Positions 1 to 10,904 of a stretch of DNA of 60,000 nt are shown piece by piece (position 1 is the first letter of the stretch; each line of letters opens with the position of its first letter). Under the pieces are notes generated by a model. That model worked only from the letters and a program-made list of their open reading frames with translations. It was not told where the DNA came from and did no database searches. Made by a program: the position numbers and the translations under genes. The stretch is from Cryptomeria japonica (lineage: Eukaryota; Streptophyta; Pinopsida; Cupressales; Cupressaceae), in assembly GCF_030272615.1 (NCBI RefSeq), contig NC_081408.1, forward strand, positions 761,788,673 to 761,848,672, given 5' to 3'.

Positions 1-276
1 CGATACTGCCAGATTGTTAATATCTCCCAAATTGAAAGGATGGCAACCTTTGGAGTTTGATGAGCCATATCTAATCTGGATCGAAATTTTCGATAACAAT
101 AGTTGACATACTTAATTACTACCTTCATACTGCTTACAATCGCTATCTTAACTATTATAATCGTTATCCATCAGTTAACATTGTGACTCCTCATGGTTTA
201 TATTCGTTAGCCATTATGGATGTTATATTGTATAATACCGATTAGTCAATTTGTGGGGGGCTTACAAGGACTTCTA

Positions 277-939
277 TGTAATTTAGTACCCTAGATTAGT
301 AATCAGATTTATGTCTTTTCATTATGCCCTAGTTTGTTAATCAGATTTGTAACATTTTAGTAAACCATAAATTAGTAAACTCAGAAATGAAAGAAGTAAA
401 CAAGAGACAAACACAAATACCCTGGGAAAACTTCCAAGGAGGAAAAACCCAACATTAAAGACCCACAGGTCAGATAATATATTCTCCCTTAATAGCACAA
501 ATACAATACTTAGCTTCCCTTTCAGATCTGATCCCTTTTGTATGACAGATCTGCACTTCTAAGCTCTTCAAGTCTGCATCAAAACAGCCTATGTCCTCTT
601 GGACAAGTTCGCACAATCCTAGACAAGTTCGCACAACCCTTGTGTAAATTTGCACCTTTTACTCGCAGAGCTAATTCGCTGAATGCATGAATGATTGAAT
701 TGTATTTGCAAGATGACTTTATTTATGAGTCCTTAGCCTTTATTAATATCCAAGTCGGCCTCTTTCTTTTGGCACCAATTTAATTATTGTGGCGTGGTGT
801 ATTTAGGGAGGCGTGGAAGTATAGGGCTGGGCTCAATCTTGGGGGCACATTACCCCTTTAGGATAGGGCCTAGTCCTAAATGAGTTCGGATGTTGCCTTA
901 AGGCAATCCAAACTCATATTTACCTAGTTACAAACAACA
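277..939 (-). repeat. 3' LTR of the Copia element (intact copy)
   Basis: This 663-bp LTR starts TGTAATTTAG on the plus strand (the 3' end of the minus-strand LTR) and ends CAAACAACA. It aligns throughout with 4867-5298 joined to 10077-10309. A purine-rich stretch lies just outside it, read on the minus strand from about 956 to 940, and fits the polypurine tract. A near-perfect 18-bp inverted repeat with a 2-nt bulge lies at 880-917, close to the U3 start. Confidence 0.93.
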
Positions 940-987
940 CTCCCTCTTAACTAGGGAAGAGAATACATAATTTGAACCTTTAGAATT

Positions 988-1191
988 CCATCTAGCACAC
1001 AAGCATAGAATGGATCTAGCACACAAGCATAGAATTACATCTTCCACCTAGCACACAAGCATAGGATGGTTCCAACACACAAGCATAGAAAGTGTAATAC
1101 ACAAGTGGGTCTTTACATAATTACAATTTTCCATCTAGCACACAAGCATAGATTGGACATAGTTCATTCTTGCACACAAGCAAAGAATGAT
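988..1191. repeat. Minisatellite with core GCACACAAGCATAGAATGG
   Basis: About seven imperfect copies of a 20-27 bp unit containing CACACAAGCATAGA are interspersed with short unique spacers. Three more copies occur at about 1581-1712. The array lies between the end of pol and the 3' LTR of the Copia element. No protein function is inferred. Confidence 0.8.
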
Positions 1192-1210
1192 CAAGGTGTT
1201 GCAGATAGAG

Positions 1211-2975
1211 TCACTGAGATTTGAGTTCCCTCTCAATCAGGGTTTCGTTTTCCACAATACCAAGTCTGTCTCTGAAGTATTCAAACTTCACTCTGGATAA
1301 GGGTTCGGTAAGGATATCTGCAACCTGTTCATCTGTGCTAATATACTTTAGTTGAATGGTGCCTCTTTGCACCTCTTTGCACAATATCCCATAGTATCCA
1401 TCTTGTAATGCCGATGGAGGATGACTTCAAACTTTAACATGCACACTTGCAAGTCATGAATACATACACAATTTATTCATGCACATCATGGAGTCTTTCC
1501 ATGTCATTGATCGTGCATATCCATCATTCATTGTCTTTACCTCAGTCTTGTCTTAAAGAAGAATGTAACATCATAATCTTCCATCTTGCACACAAGCAAG
1601 AAATGGAATAGACATAATTAGAATATTGTAGTCTTCCATCTTGCACACAAGTATAGAATGGAACTACATAACATAGTCTTCCAGCTCGCACACAAGCATA
1701 GACTGGATCCACCTTACATTGCTTGCAGAGGGTGGAGAGGATCTTTTCTACCATTTTACATTGCCCGTAGAGGATGGTTGATACAACACAATGTATCACA
1801 GAGGTTGAGACTCCCTCTCAACCAAGGCGGTGTTCTCCACAGCTCCAAGTCTATCTCAAGCTTCAAGAGACGTGGTGAGGACATTTGCAACATAGGATTG
1901 TTCTGCCATAAAACACTGAATTGTCAGACATCAATATACAACCTTGATAATAAATCAAAATAGCACAACAAGAATTTTGAGAAACCACACTTCTTCTCTT
2001 GATGCAACATTTGCAACAATGTATTTATCTATAGTAATACTTAATGCCACTGAGGATTGTCCCTGTAGGTCCAAGAGATCGCAATGGGCGAATGCTTGAA
2101 GAGTTTTCCTTGTCCGTAACACTTCTTGACCAATCTGAACTTAAGCAGCTTCAGCCCATAATCAACTGTGCCTCACAAGTATCTTAGGATGTGCTTGGGT
2201 ACAACATGATAAACATGTTTGGGCAAGCTCATGAGCTGACTGAGAGCATTCACTGCAAGGCATATGTCTGGTCTAGTGTTAACTAGATACATCAGTGATC
2301 CAATCAACTGCCTGTACTCTGATGGATCTGCAAAATTAGAGTTAGTTGTAGAAACACTTAACTTCTTTAAGTTAGATTTCATAGGAGTAGACATGGGTTT
2401 ACAATCCATCATTCTAAATCTTTTCAAAATAACAATAGTATACTTTCCTTGACTTAGAAAAATTTCATTAGACCTTTGCCATACTTCTAGACCTAGAAAA
2501 TAATGCATTAAACCTAAGTCCTTCATTTCAAATTCTGAAGCTAGTTCTTTCTTACATCTAATGATAAGTTCATCTTTACCAGTAAGAAATGAATCATCCA
2601 CATATCGAACTATAATTAGCATTTCGTCATTGGATGACTTAAAGTAGATGTTAGAGTCAGCATCATTTTACAAAATTCTAAACTTAACAAGTGTTCTTTC
2701 ATACCAAGCACGGGAGTCATGTTTGAGGCCATACAGGGCTTTCTTCAATCTGCACACCTGAATCTCATAACCCCTTAAGATATACCAAAATAGCTGGAAC
2801 TCCTTCTCAGCAGCAGCTGTGTCCAATCACATCTTCCAAAGTACTTGAACTTCCTTTGAGTGTATGCCCATCCCAATAATTTCCCTTGAAGATTTAGTAT
2901 GCCTTGTTTCAGAAGCATTCCAAGCCACTGAAAGATCCAATCAATTTCCTGTACTCCGAGATAGGAAATCATACT
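1211..2975 (-). pseudogene. Copia pol relic: reverse transcriptase and RNase H
   Basis: Read on the minus strand from high to low coordinates. Around 2700-2765 the motif KALYGLKHDSRAWY matches the conserved Copia RT KALYGLKQ(A/S)PRAWY. A stop follows. From 2622 to 2173 an open 149-codon stretch carries the catalytic YVDD, then DLGLMHYFLGLEV and EYRQLIGSLMYL, all typical of the Copia RT C-terminus. RNase H remnants at about 1960-2060 read SVALSITIDKYIVANVASRE in a shifted frame. The end of pol appears twice: a diverged copy at about 1797-1910, and a second at 1211-1382 that includes KYISTDEQVADILTEPLSR and a terminal TGA at 1211-1213. A fragment at 2930-2965 repeats the EYRKLIGS motif, so the region is rearranged. 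Stops and frameshifts make it non-functional. Gag and integrase are not visible upstream. Confidence 0.88.
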
Positions 2976-4854
2976 CTATAATGAAATTGAAAAAGGAACA
3001 AAATGCTTGACTCAAAAAAAGAATTACATGCTAATACTCATAATAAAAGGTAATCAACCAACATAGGTTAGAGTATACCAACTCAGAAGGAGACGCTCCT
3101 CCTTAACATTTGCATAATCAATCTTTTATGTTAATCTCAAGGATCTTGTCCATCTATCTTTCAATAAGGTGGACCCATAGCACAATTGTTGAGATAAGAT
3201 GGGGATAAATTCCATCAAGAGATTACACAACAAGATTGCCAATAAATGTTATCGATAGAAAAGTCCTAAGAAATCAACAATACATTCTAACTTCTACTAT
3301 GTAGGAAGGAGCATCATCATAACCAATTAACTGAAAGCAACCTGTCATGCAATTATTTTAACAGATAACTGACACATAATAAAACTGCATTTGCCACAAC
3401 ATTTAATGACATGAGCTCAAATGCAATAAGGATGTTAACTCGGGATAACACAGGCACAAACTTGCTTGCAGACCTACAAGGATAAACACCTGTCACAGGG
3501 AACCTCAAAACATGATTGGCCCAACACGGGTTAATTCAAGGAGAATATCATTTTCCTTTCACACAACCCAACAAGGGTTTTACAAAACTAAGTAAACACA
3601 AACCCATAAGAAGCAAATGAAACCCTTATTATTACAACTTGACAAAGAAACCCCATATAATCAAATTGACAAAGTTATTCAACAGGAATACTTAATCTTC
3701 AATTATCATAAAGTTTCTCATCACAAAGTTAATAAAGAATTAAGGAAAATACACCTGTTGATGTTTAGATAACATTGACACTGGAATCGAAACACTGGAA
3801 TCGAAAGCTTCCCCAAAAGAAACTATCTTTGCAGTCTATCTTCAAAAGCCATAATTCACAATCTCCTCTTGATGTGCCTTAGCACAATCAGCTAGGGTTT
3901 GAAGATTGGTGGGAATACAACTGATTTTGTTAGCAATACAAAATAGCAGTTGCATGACTAGTAGCAAATAAATCTACCATACCATCTGAGGTGGAGAACC
4001 CAGTGAGGTATCCTATCACCATTTTCCCTAATCATGCCATCCATCTGAGGTGGAGAACCCAATGAGGTATCCTATCACCATTTTCCCTAATCATGCCATC
4101 CTTGTCCTATGCCTCATGATTTACACATCAATTCATTATGATGGAGAGTAGGAGGGTTGTCACAGTAGGGTGCCCTGGAAGTCCATCCTTCATAGGCCCA
4201 AAGGCAGCACCCTCCGCACCCCTTTGGCCTCATGGGACTCCCCGGTCTTATACCATGAGGTGGCATGCCTAGAAGGTGACCCCATCACCGTTTTCCTCAA
4301 CTGTCACTTCTCTTCCTCTATCATAAAATTAATACTCAGAATACCAACAGTAATATCTCATAATTCAGATTTATTTTAGCAGGTATGAACATAATATACT
4401 GTTTAACAAGGATATCCAGAACGACAGTATTCAATTAAAATATACAGAATACAATATAATGAATTTGCAGAAATATACAGATACCCTTATGCAGAAATGG
4501 TCATCAATTAGATGTATGTGTACAAGAAACGATATCACTGGAGTTCAACCCAATTCTGTTGAGAGAGATGTAGAAATCTCAATCTTATTATGTCTCCTTG
4601 GGCGCTGGAATGGTGTCCTATATACTACCTCAAACGATGAGAGGTTGTTCTTCTCAAGAGTTTGTGTCATTTGTGGGAAGACACCTCTTTTTTTTTTTGT
4701 TTATCACTCGAATCTCCACAATGAATTAAAGAATGACTCCTCGATGAGGACCCAATGATGCCCGCTAATTTCACCCCTGTCATTATCTTAATAAAAGACG
4801 AACAACAACCTAAAGGTAAGAGCTTACTGAAATCTGAGGGTTAGAATAACCTTG
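2976..4854 (-). other. Copia internal region without recognisable coding domains
   Basis: This 1.9-kb stretch lies between the RT relic and the primer-binding site, where gag, protease and integrase should be. I recognise none of them in six frames. It holds a 59-bp tandem duplication at 3983-4100 and a diverged third copy near 4252-4310. The coding part was probably deleted or replaced, leaving a non-autonomous derivative. Confidence 0.5.
3983..4100. repeat. 59-bp tandem duplication
   Basis: Two adjacent 59-bp units start CATCTGAGGTGGAGAACCCA at 3983 and CATCTGAGGTGGAGAACCCA with one change at 4042. They differ at very few positions. A more diverged relative (CCATGAGGTGGCATGCC and onward) follows near 4252. 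Confidence 0.85.
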
Positions 4855-4866
4855 GCTCTGATACCA
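4855..4866 (-). promoter_or_regulatory. Primer-binding site (initiator Met tRNA)
   Basis: The plus strand reads GCTCTGATACCA, so the minus strand reads TGGTATCAGAGC, immediately after the LTR end TTACA. This is the common plant Copia and Gypsy minus-strand primer site. It fixes the element orientation and the inner end of the 5' LTR at 4867. Confidence 0.95.
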
Positions 4867-5298
4867 TGTAATTTAGTACCCTAGATTAGTAATCAGATTT
4901 ATGTCTTTTCATTATGCCCTAGTTTGTTAATCAGATTTGTAACATTTTAGTAAACCATAAATCAGTAAACTCAGAAATGAAGGAAGTAAACAAGAGACAA
5001 ACACAAATACCCTGGGAAAACCTCCAAGGAGGAAAAACCCAGCATTAAGGACCCACAGGTCAAATTATATATTCTCCCTTAATAGCAAAAATACAATACT
5101 TAGCTTCCCTTTCAGATCTGATCCCTTTTGTATGACAGATCTGCACTTCTAAGCTCTTCAAGTCTGCATCAAAACAACCTATGTCCTCTTGGACAATTTC
5201 GCACAATCCTAGACAATTTCGCACAACCCTTGTGTAAATTTGCACATTTTACTTGCAGAGCTAATTCGCTGAATGCATGAATGATTGAATTGTATTTG
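4867..5298 (-). repeat. 5' LTR of the Copia element, first part
   Basis: It matches 277-708 with about 13 differences by eye over 432 bp. The LTR is interrupted after 5298 by the 5299-10071 insertion, with ATTTG at 5294-5298 forming one copy of the target duplication. The remainder resumes at 10077. Confidence 0.93.
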
Positions 5299-5892
5299 TG
5301 TTGTGACGTATTCACACATCGCCCCATTGCAAATGGGGACCCCTACTTTTTTTGCTTTCTGAGGTTTTCTTTCTAGGTGTTTAGGGTTTGTTTGTTAGCC
5401 TTTGCATTTTGAGTGTCGCCAGGGGATCAATAGGATGGTAGGCTTTGCTTGAGCCAGGGGAGTCAGCAAGTGCTCCAGGTTAGGATTTCTTTGAGAGTCT
5501 TCCTTAGGGCCTAGTTTTGCTCTTGTTGCTAATTGTGTCTTGCTTTGTGAGTGGGTATCATTCTTGAAGGTCCGAGCTAGGTCAAGTTGGTGAGTGATGA
5601 AGTCTAGAATGTCATCCTGATCTTCAAATGCCTTGAAATTTGGCTAAGTCTGGAATGCCCTGATCCTGAAATTTGGCTAAGTCTGGAATGTCCTGATCCT
5701 GAAATTTGACCAAGTCTGGGAAATTGAAGAATCCTCCAAAAACTAGATTTTGCAATATAACTCCTGGAGGTCTGAAACCACTCTCAAACATCCTGGAAGT
5801 ATATATGGAATATAACTTAAAGTATAAGTGACATTCTTAGACTTAAATGTTATATTCCATAAAATGATCCTGACGGAGAGTCCAAAATGTCA

Positions 5893-8470
5893 AATTTCGC
5901 TCCTGACCCTTCCAAAGGGTCCAGAGCGAAATTCTCCATAAGACATTCTACTTTGACCAAAACCTAGAACTAACGCATTCCTAGGCTTGAATGAAGGCAA
6001 AATTGTTTGAATGAAGAAATGCGAAAAAATGAAGTCAGGATCACGGCCTAAGGTGAATTTCGCTCCTGACCCTTCCAAAGGGTCCAGAGCGAAATTCGTA
6101 TTTCCTCTTTTTTTCTCCTTAGCTTGACCAAGTTTGTAGACTTTTGAGGCATAATTGAGAAGGTTTGATGCAACTTTGCCTTGGAGAGGAGATTTTAGAC
6201 CTCAGGATGATGGATTCTAGCCTGGGAGAGGCAAAGGGTCCAGAGCGAAATTCCTTATAACCCTCATTTTCCTTCCTTGTTTTGGATGGGCGTTGGTTTA
6301 TTAGGCATTGTGTGTGAGTCTTGATGTGTTCTTCCCTTGAGAAGTGTTTTGAAAAGTGAGGATCTTGTCCAAAAATAGGAATTTCGCTCCTAACCCTTCC
6401 AAAGGGTCCAAAGTGAAATTCTTCATAAGCCTCATTTGCTCCCTTGTTTTGGATACCAACCTTGTTCCATGGGCGAATTTGGGAAGGAAATAACATGTCT
6501 CTGCCTTTTTGAGGTGATGGAACGTAGAAATGTGAAGGATTTTGGCCAAGATTAGGAATTTCGCTCCTGACCCTTCCAAAGGGTCCAGAGCAAAAATCCT
6601 TATGCACCTCAATTTATCACTTGTCAAGACCAATTTCATAGTTCCTTAGGCATGTTTGGGGGATTTTTGACATGTTCTGACCTTAGGAGGTGAGTAAAGG
6701 TGGATGAGATGAAGATTTTAGCCAAGAATAGGAATTTCGCTCCTGACCCTTCTAAAGGGTCCAAAGCGAAATTCACTATAATCCTCATTTGCTACCTTGA
6801 ATGGGCTTAAAACCTGGTTCCTCAAGTGGAAAACAATCTATATTTGCCTCCAAGAGAAGATTGAAGTTTGAAAAATGAGTAATTAAAGCCTAAATCAAGA
6901 TTTTCGCTCCTGAAAGGGTCTAGAGCGAAAATCAACCTAAGACTCATTTCTTGCCTTATTTGACCAAATTTTGATTTGCAAGGCATTTTGAAGGGAAGAG
7001 TAGACATGTTTTGACGTTGGAAATGTTTGAAAGCTTTGAAAAAATGAAGGATTCTAGCCAAGAAGGTGATTTTGCTCTTGACCCTTCCAAAGGGTCCAGA
7101 GCGAAATTCCTTACAAGCATATATTTTTAACCTTGCTTGAGCTTAAAACCTTGTTCCTAAGGCGAAAAGAGATGAAATTTCACCTTGGGATTGAAAAAAT
7201 GATGATTTTGGGCTAGAAAAGGAAAATCGCTCCTAACTCTTCCAAAGGGTCCAAGGTGAAATTGTGCAAAACCTATCTTTTCCCTCAAATTTATGCCAAG
7301 TCTAGTGTGGGTCAAGATTAGAGGTGTCTTTAGGCATGTCCTTGAATGGTCAATAATTATCAAGTTTGAAGGAATTAAACCAAATGATGAAAATCGCTCC
7401 TGACCCTTCCAAAGGGTCCAGGGCGAAAATTCTTCAACCACCTATTTTCCTTGCAAGTCTAGTCAAACGTTAGGTTTTCATGGCTTGGATGGGTGTGAGG
7501 AGACATGTTCTTGCCCTTTTGAAGTTAATTGGTTTTAAAAAATGATGGAAATTGGCTCAAACCAAGGATTTCACTCCTGGCCCTTCCAAAGGGTCCAGAG
7601 CGAAAATCCTAGGATCACCTACTTTCTTTGCAAGACAAGTTAACATTTTGATTTTTATGGCCTAGATAGGAGTGAGGCAATGTGTCCTTAGTCTTGGAGG
7701 TGAGTTCAAGTTGAAATGATGGAGGAATGAGCCTAAAACAAGATTTTCGCTCCTGACCCTTCCAAAGGGTCCAGAGCGAAAATCCTAAAACCCATCATTT
7801 TCTCCAAAATTTGTGCCAAGCCAAGCCTAGACCAAGGTAAAAGATGCCCTTGTGATTGCCCTTGAGTTGATGGTTGTCTCCAGAAGTGATGATTTTAGGC
7901 TAGAGGAGGAAATTCGCTCTTGACCCTTCCAAAGGGTCTAGGGCGGAAATCCTTCAATCACCTATTTTGCCTTGCAAAATCAAGATAAACTTGGGTTGGA
8001 TGAGAGAAGAAAAGTGTTTCCAGGCCTTGTGATGTGGATTGAAGTTGAAATGATGAAAAAATGAGCTACAAACAAGAAATTCGCTCATGACCCTTCCAAA
8101 GGGTCCAGAGCGAAATTCTTCATCTGCCTATTTCCTCCTTGTGTCAAGTCAAGACTAGGAGTCCTAAGGTGTAGTTGAGGTTGAAATGTTGTTACTTTGC
8201 CCTGCAAGATGAATTTAAGTGAAGGAGATGAGGAATTGAGACCTAAAGCTTGGATTTCGCTCCTGACCCTTCCAAAGGGTCCAGAGCGAAATTCCCAATA
8301 TCACCTAAATTGCTCACAATGATGATCAAGAAATGGATTCCCAGGCCTTGGTGGAGAAAAGACTAGTGTATGCTTGCCTTGGAAGGTATTTTGGAATAAA
8401 GACATGATGGAATTTGTCCAAAAGTGCAAAATTCGCTCCTGACCCTTCTAGAGGGTCCAGGGCGAAATTC
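5893..8470. repeat. Phased array of 16 hairpin-forming 40-bp units
   Basis: The core is TTTCGCTC-CT-GACCCTT-CC-AAAGGGTC-CA-GAGCGAAA, two nested self-complementary blocks. The AAAGGGT step begins at 5914, 6077, 6233, 6401, 6578, 6754, 6913, 7089, 7244, 7411, 7588, 7764, 7931, 8098, 8274 and 8450 (last copy AGAGGGT). Mean spacing is 169 bp. The unit at 6233 is a right half only, and the one at 6899-6933 lacks part of the centre. Spacers are far more diverged than the core, with only loose shared words such as GACATGTT and AAATGATGGA. Confidence 0.92.
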
Positions 8471-8614
8471 TTATAGGGCTTGTCCCTGGAAAGACTCTTG
8501 ATCAAACTTAATTTTGATGTCTTCTTGTTGATTATTTAAGGTATAAAATGCTATGTTGAAATGAATTTATTATGTGTCCTTGATCATCTTATTGTTTGTC
8601 TTGCAGTTAAAAGG

Positions 8615-8794
8615 CGACCTTCTCCAGCCCAACATCATCAAGGACGGCCTTCTCCGATCCAACATCAACAAGGATGACCTTCTCCAGTCTGGCATCAACA
8701 AGGACGACCTTCTCCAGCCCAGCATCATCAAGGATGGCCTTCTCCGGTCCAGCATCATCAGGGACGACCTCTTCCAGTCCAGCATTCGAAGGAA
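8615..8794. repeat. 30-bp minisatellite, six copies
   Basis: Six exact-length units begin at 8615, 8645, 8675, 8705, 8735 and 8765, with consensus CGACCTTCTCCAGCCCAACA followed by TCATCAAGGA. The 30-bp period leaves all three plus frames and one minus frame periodic and one 87-codon plus frame open, giving a ten-residue repeat around DLLQPSII. I treat this as a tandem repeat within the LTR, not as a gene. Confidence 0.9.
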
Positions 8795-9218
8795 AGGTAC
8801 ACCATCCATCCTGCACATCGAAGACAAAGGAAGTTAAAGCAAGGGTTCGTTGAAGAAGCAGACAATTTCAGAAGAGTTAATTAAAGATAGCTTCTCAGCA
8901 ACATCAAATTGAATATCTACCAAGTTACAAGTGTCAGACAAGGTGGCATCCCAGTCATCACTCCTCCAATCGGATTGGTCCACCTCAGCATGTCCAGATT
9001 CAATGTACCTGACTCATGGGAGATGGCACAAACTTCAATGTACCTACCCCGGTTCTCCATTGGTCGAATATTCCAGAGAAGACATGTGTCCAAATAATGC
9101 AATTATTTCATTGGCCAGAATTGAGTTTGTTATAACAAACCCTAATTAGGGTTTTCATTGTAAAATCTCGGCCATTGATCTCAAATTGATCTGAGCCATT
9201 GAATTGTATTGAGGGCGC

Positions 9219-9226
9219 TATATAAG
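9219..9226 (+). promoter_or_regulatory. TATA box of family-B LTR copy 1
   Basis: TATATAAG lies in GGGCGCTATATAAGCCCTGG. The inverted family member has the same motif at 29456-29463, in a comparable place relative to the LTR 3' end. This supports it as the LTR promoter, with transcription starting shortly downstream. Confidence 0.65.
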
Positions 9227-10076
9227 CCCTGGCTCCTAATTTGTAAAGGCTAATAGTTAGTCAGTAGTTAGAAATAGTGAATAAGTTAGTTAATAGTATA
9301 GTAATTAGAGTAGAACAGAAAGAGAAGGTAAAGATTGTTGCCAAGATGTTGTAAAAGGCTTGTAAAACTTCATTGAAGAAATGGTGAAATCTATGGGTCG
9401 ATTCAACAATTTGCATGGTCTCTATACTTCTCAGATTTGATTTCATGTTATTAGATGAGTGGAAGAAATGTGTTTGATTGATGGTGAAATTTGTATATCC
9501 ATACTACTAGCAGTTTGTTGATTGCAGACTTGCCTTGTGTAGTCAATTGGAATCATTCAGCTTAAGCTTAACTTCAATTGTCGCTTCTTCACTGATATGC
9601 ATCAACCTGATGGTGTCTATGCTTATAGCGATGATCTGAACATCATAAAGCTTTCTTCCGAAGATCGCACTAACCTTGTGGAGATGGTCCTGGGATGTCA
9701 AAACAAGACTTAGTTAGAATTTCATCAAAGGTCATTCATTGCTCTTACATTCTTAGTGTCAGAATTAGATCCTTTCCTCGCCCTCATCCTTTTTTTCAAA
9801 ATCTAGGTTAGTGAAATCCTATGTTCCAATAATATTCAAAGCAAATCAGACGTTTAGGTCATCAAGTGTAAGTCCCCTTGTGATTCCAGCAAAATCGCAT
9901 CATACCACAGAGAGCTTATCCACACGTAGAGATCCTACATAACAGAACCTTGGAGTTACTCTGATTGATCCTTCAGCGAGATCTTCAGTAGTTGGGAGCT
10001 TTGTTCAAGAGAGGATAAGATACTTTGGTATTTTATTCTGTGTTTGGTTGTTTACAAAATACACATCAACAATTTG

Positions 10077-10309
10077 CAAGATGACTTTATTTATATGAGT
10101 CCTTAGCCTTTATTAATATCCAAGTCGGCCTCTTTCTTTTGGCACCAATTTAATTATTGTGGCATGGAGTATTTAGGGAGGCGTGGAAGTATAGGGCTGG
10201 GCTCAATCTTAGGGGCACGTTACCCCTTTAGGATAGGGCCCAGTCCTAAATGAGTTCGGATGTTGCCTTAAGGCAATCCGAACTCATATTTACCTAGTTA
10301 CAAACAACA
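10077..10309 (-). repeat. 5' LTR of the Copia element, second part
   Basis: It matches 709-939 with about six substitutions by eye and a 2-bp TA difference, and ends CAAACAACA before the duplication TTCTA at 10310-10314. It contains ATATAAATAAAG on the minus strand near 10088-10099, a TATA-like promoter about 15 bp from the insertion point. The inverted repeat at 10250-10287 is perfect in this copy apart from a 2-nt bulge. Confidence 0.92.
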
Positions 10310-10314
10310 TTCTA

Positions 10315-10904
10315 AACCACAGAGGAACCCTAAAATGACATAGTCGGGCTACTATTGGATGATCCACTTTTGCTAGAGGGTGATAATGACTCAGATGGTT
10401 CATGGGTAATATTATTGGATGGAATGTTGACAATTTCTTTTGGATGATTTTCATTTTATCTACCGAGATATTATGGTTTTTAATGGAAGAAGAGGAATGA
10501 ACATTGCTACCAATGGGAGGAACAGATCCTTACTGAGTCTTTTAAATAGACTCACAATTATTTCCATTGTTGAACAGGTCAAGGCTACATTGGAGTTGCT
10601 TGTGGATAAATTCATGAAAATGGTTGAGGAGTTGCTGATCTGCTATCGACGGATGACATTAAACATTCAAGCTTCTGGCCGTAACGCTTGAAACAAGTAG
10701 TTAAAAACTATCAGAATGATCATCAGGACTTTCCGAATCAGCACCTCCAGCAACATGAATGTCTTAAGAGAAGAGATGAAGCCATGAAGCATCTGGAGAT
10801 AATTTTCTAAAACTTTGATAATGCTAACTCCATCTGTGAAAGGATATCTAGCTGTGAAAGGATATCTGGAGCCCTTAAGTCTTTCAAAGTTAGTTATAAT
10901 CTTG
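10315..10904. other. Intergenic DNA, nothing recognised
   Basis: About 590 bp between the Copia element and the first PPR relic. An 83-codon open frame at 10440-10691 (plus) has no recognisable motif and its composition looks non-coding, so I do not call it a gene. A short direct repeat, CTGTGAAAGGATATCT, occurs twice near 10835 and 10851. Confidence 0.4.

Larger units (their letters stand above)
5299..10071 (+). mobile_element. Long solo LTR, family B copy 1 (4.77 kb)
   Basis: It begins TGTTGTGACG, ends ACACATCAACA, and is flanked by the 5-bp duplication ATTTG (5294-5298 and 10072-10076). Both sides continue the same Copia LTR, so boundaries are exact. No primer site, polypurine tract, gag or pol is present, which fits a solo LTR left by LTR-LTR recombination. 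Ends and TATA region match an inverted relative at 28635-43742. A TATA box at 9219 would place U3 at about 3.9 kb and R-U5 at about 0.85 kb. U3 holds 16 phased hairpin repeats (5893-8470) and a 30-bp minisatellite (8615-8794). Minus-strand frames across it give repetitive peptides such as GPFGRVRSEIP, which are artefacts of the hairpin repeat. The autonomous parent is not in this window. Confidence 0.9.
277..10309 (-). mobile_element. Copia-type LTR retrotransposon, decayed, split by a nested solo LTR
   Basis: The element reads on the minus strand. Target-site duplications TTCTA flank it at 272-276 and 10310-10314. Its 3' LTR is 277-939. Its 5' LTR starts at 4867, is interrupted after 5298, and resumes at 10077-10309. 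The primer-binding site is at 4855-4866 and pol relics lie at 1211-2975. Without the 4.77-kb insertion and one ATTTG copy, the element is about 5.25 kb with 3.9 kb of internal DNA, short for Copia, and no gag or integrase is recognisable. My by-eye count of LTR differences is about 19 in 663 positions, which means a fairly old insertion. Boundaries are supported by TG/CA ends, matching duplications, a purine tract next to the 3' LTR and the primer site. Confidence 0.93.

Noticed and set aside
4855-4866. tRNA gene fragment
   Set aside because: The 12-bp match to the initiator tRNA end is a primer-binding site next to an LTR; no tRNA fold is present here or at 19961 and 34564.
6119-6639. Minus-strand open frames with repeated GPFGRVRSEIP-type peptides
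   Set aside because: They are translations of the hairpin repeat; the peptide tracks the 40-bp core, spacers show no coding conservation, and the frames start and stop arbitrarily.
5893-8470. CRISPR-like array
   Set aside because: Regular repeats and spacers superficially fit, but spacers are about 130 bp and mutually related, repeats are imperfect, there are no cas genes and the DNA is plant.
8570-8837. Overlapping open frames on both strands over the 30-bp minisatellite
   Set aside because: A repeat whose unit is a multiple of three opens several frames at once; no start context or promoter supports a gene.
10440-10691. 83-codon open frame
   Set aside because: No motif, no conserved neighbour and isolated in decayed DNA.
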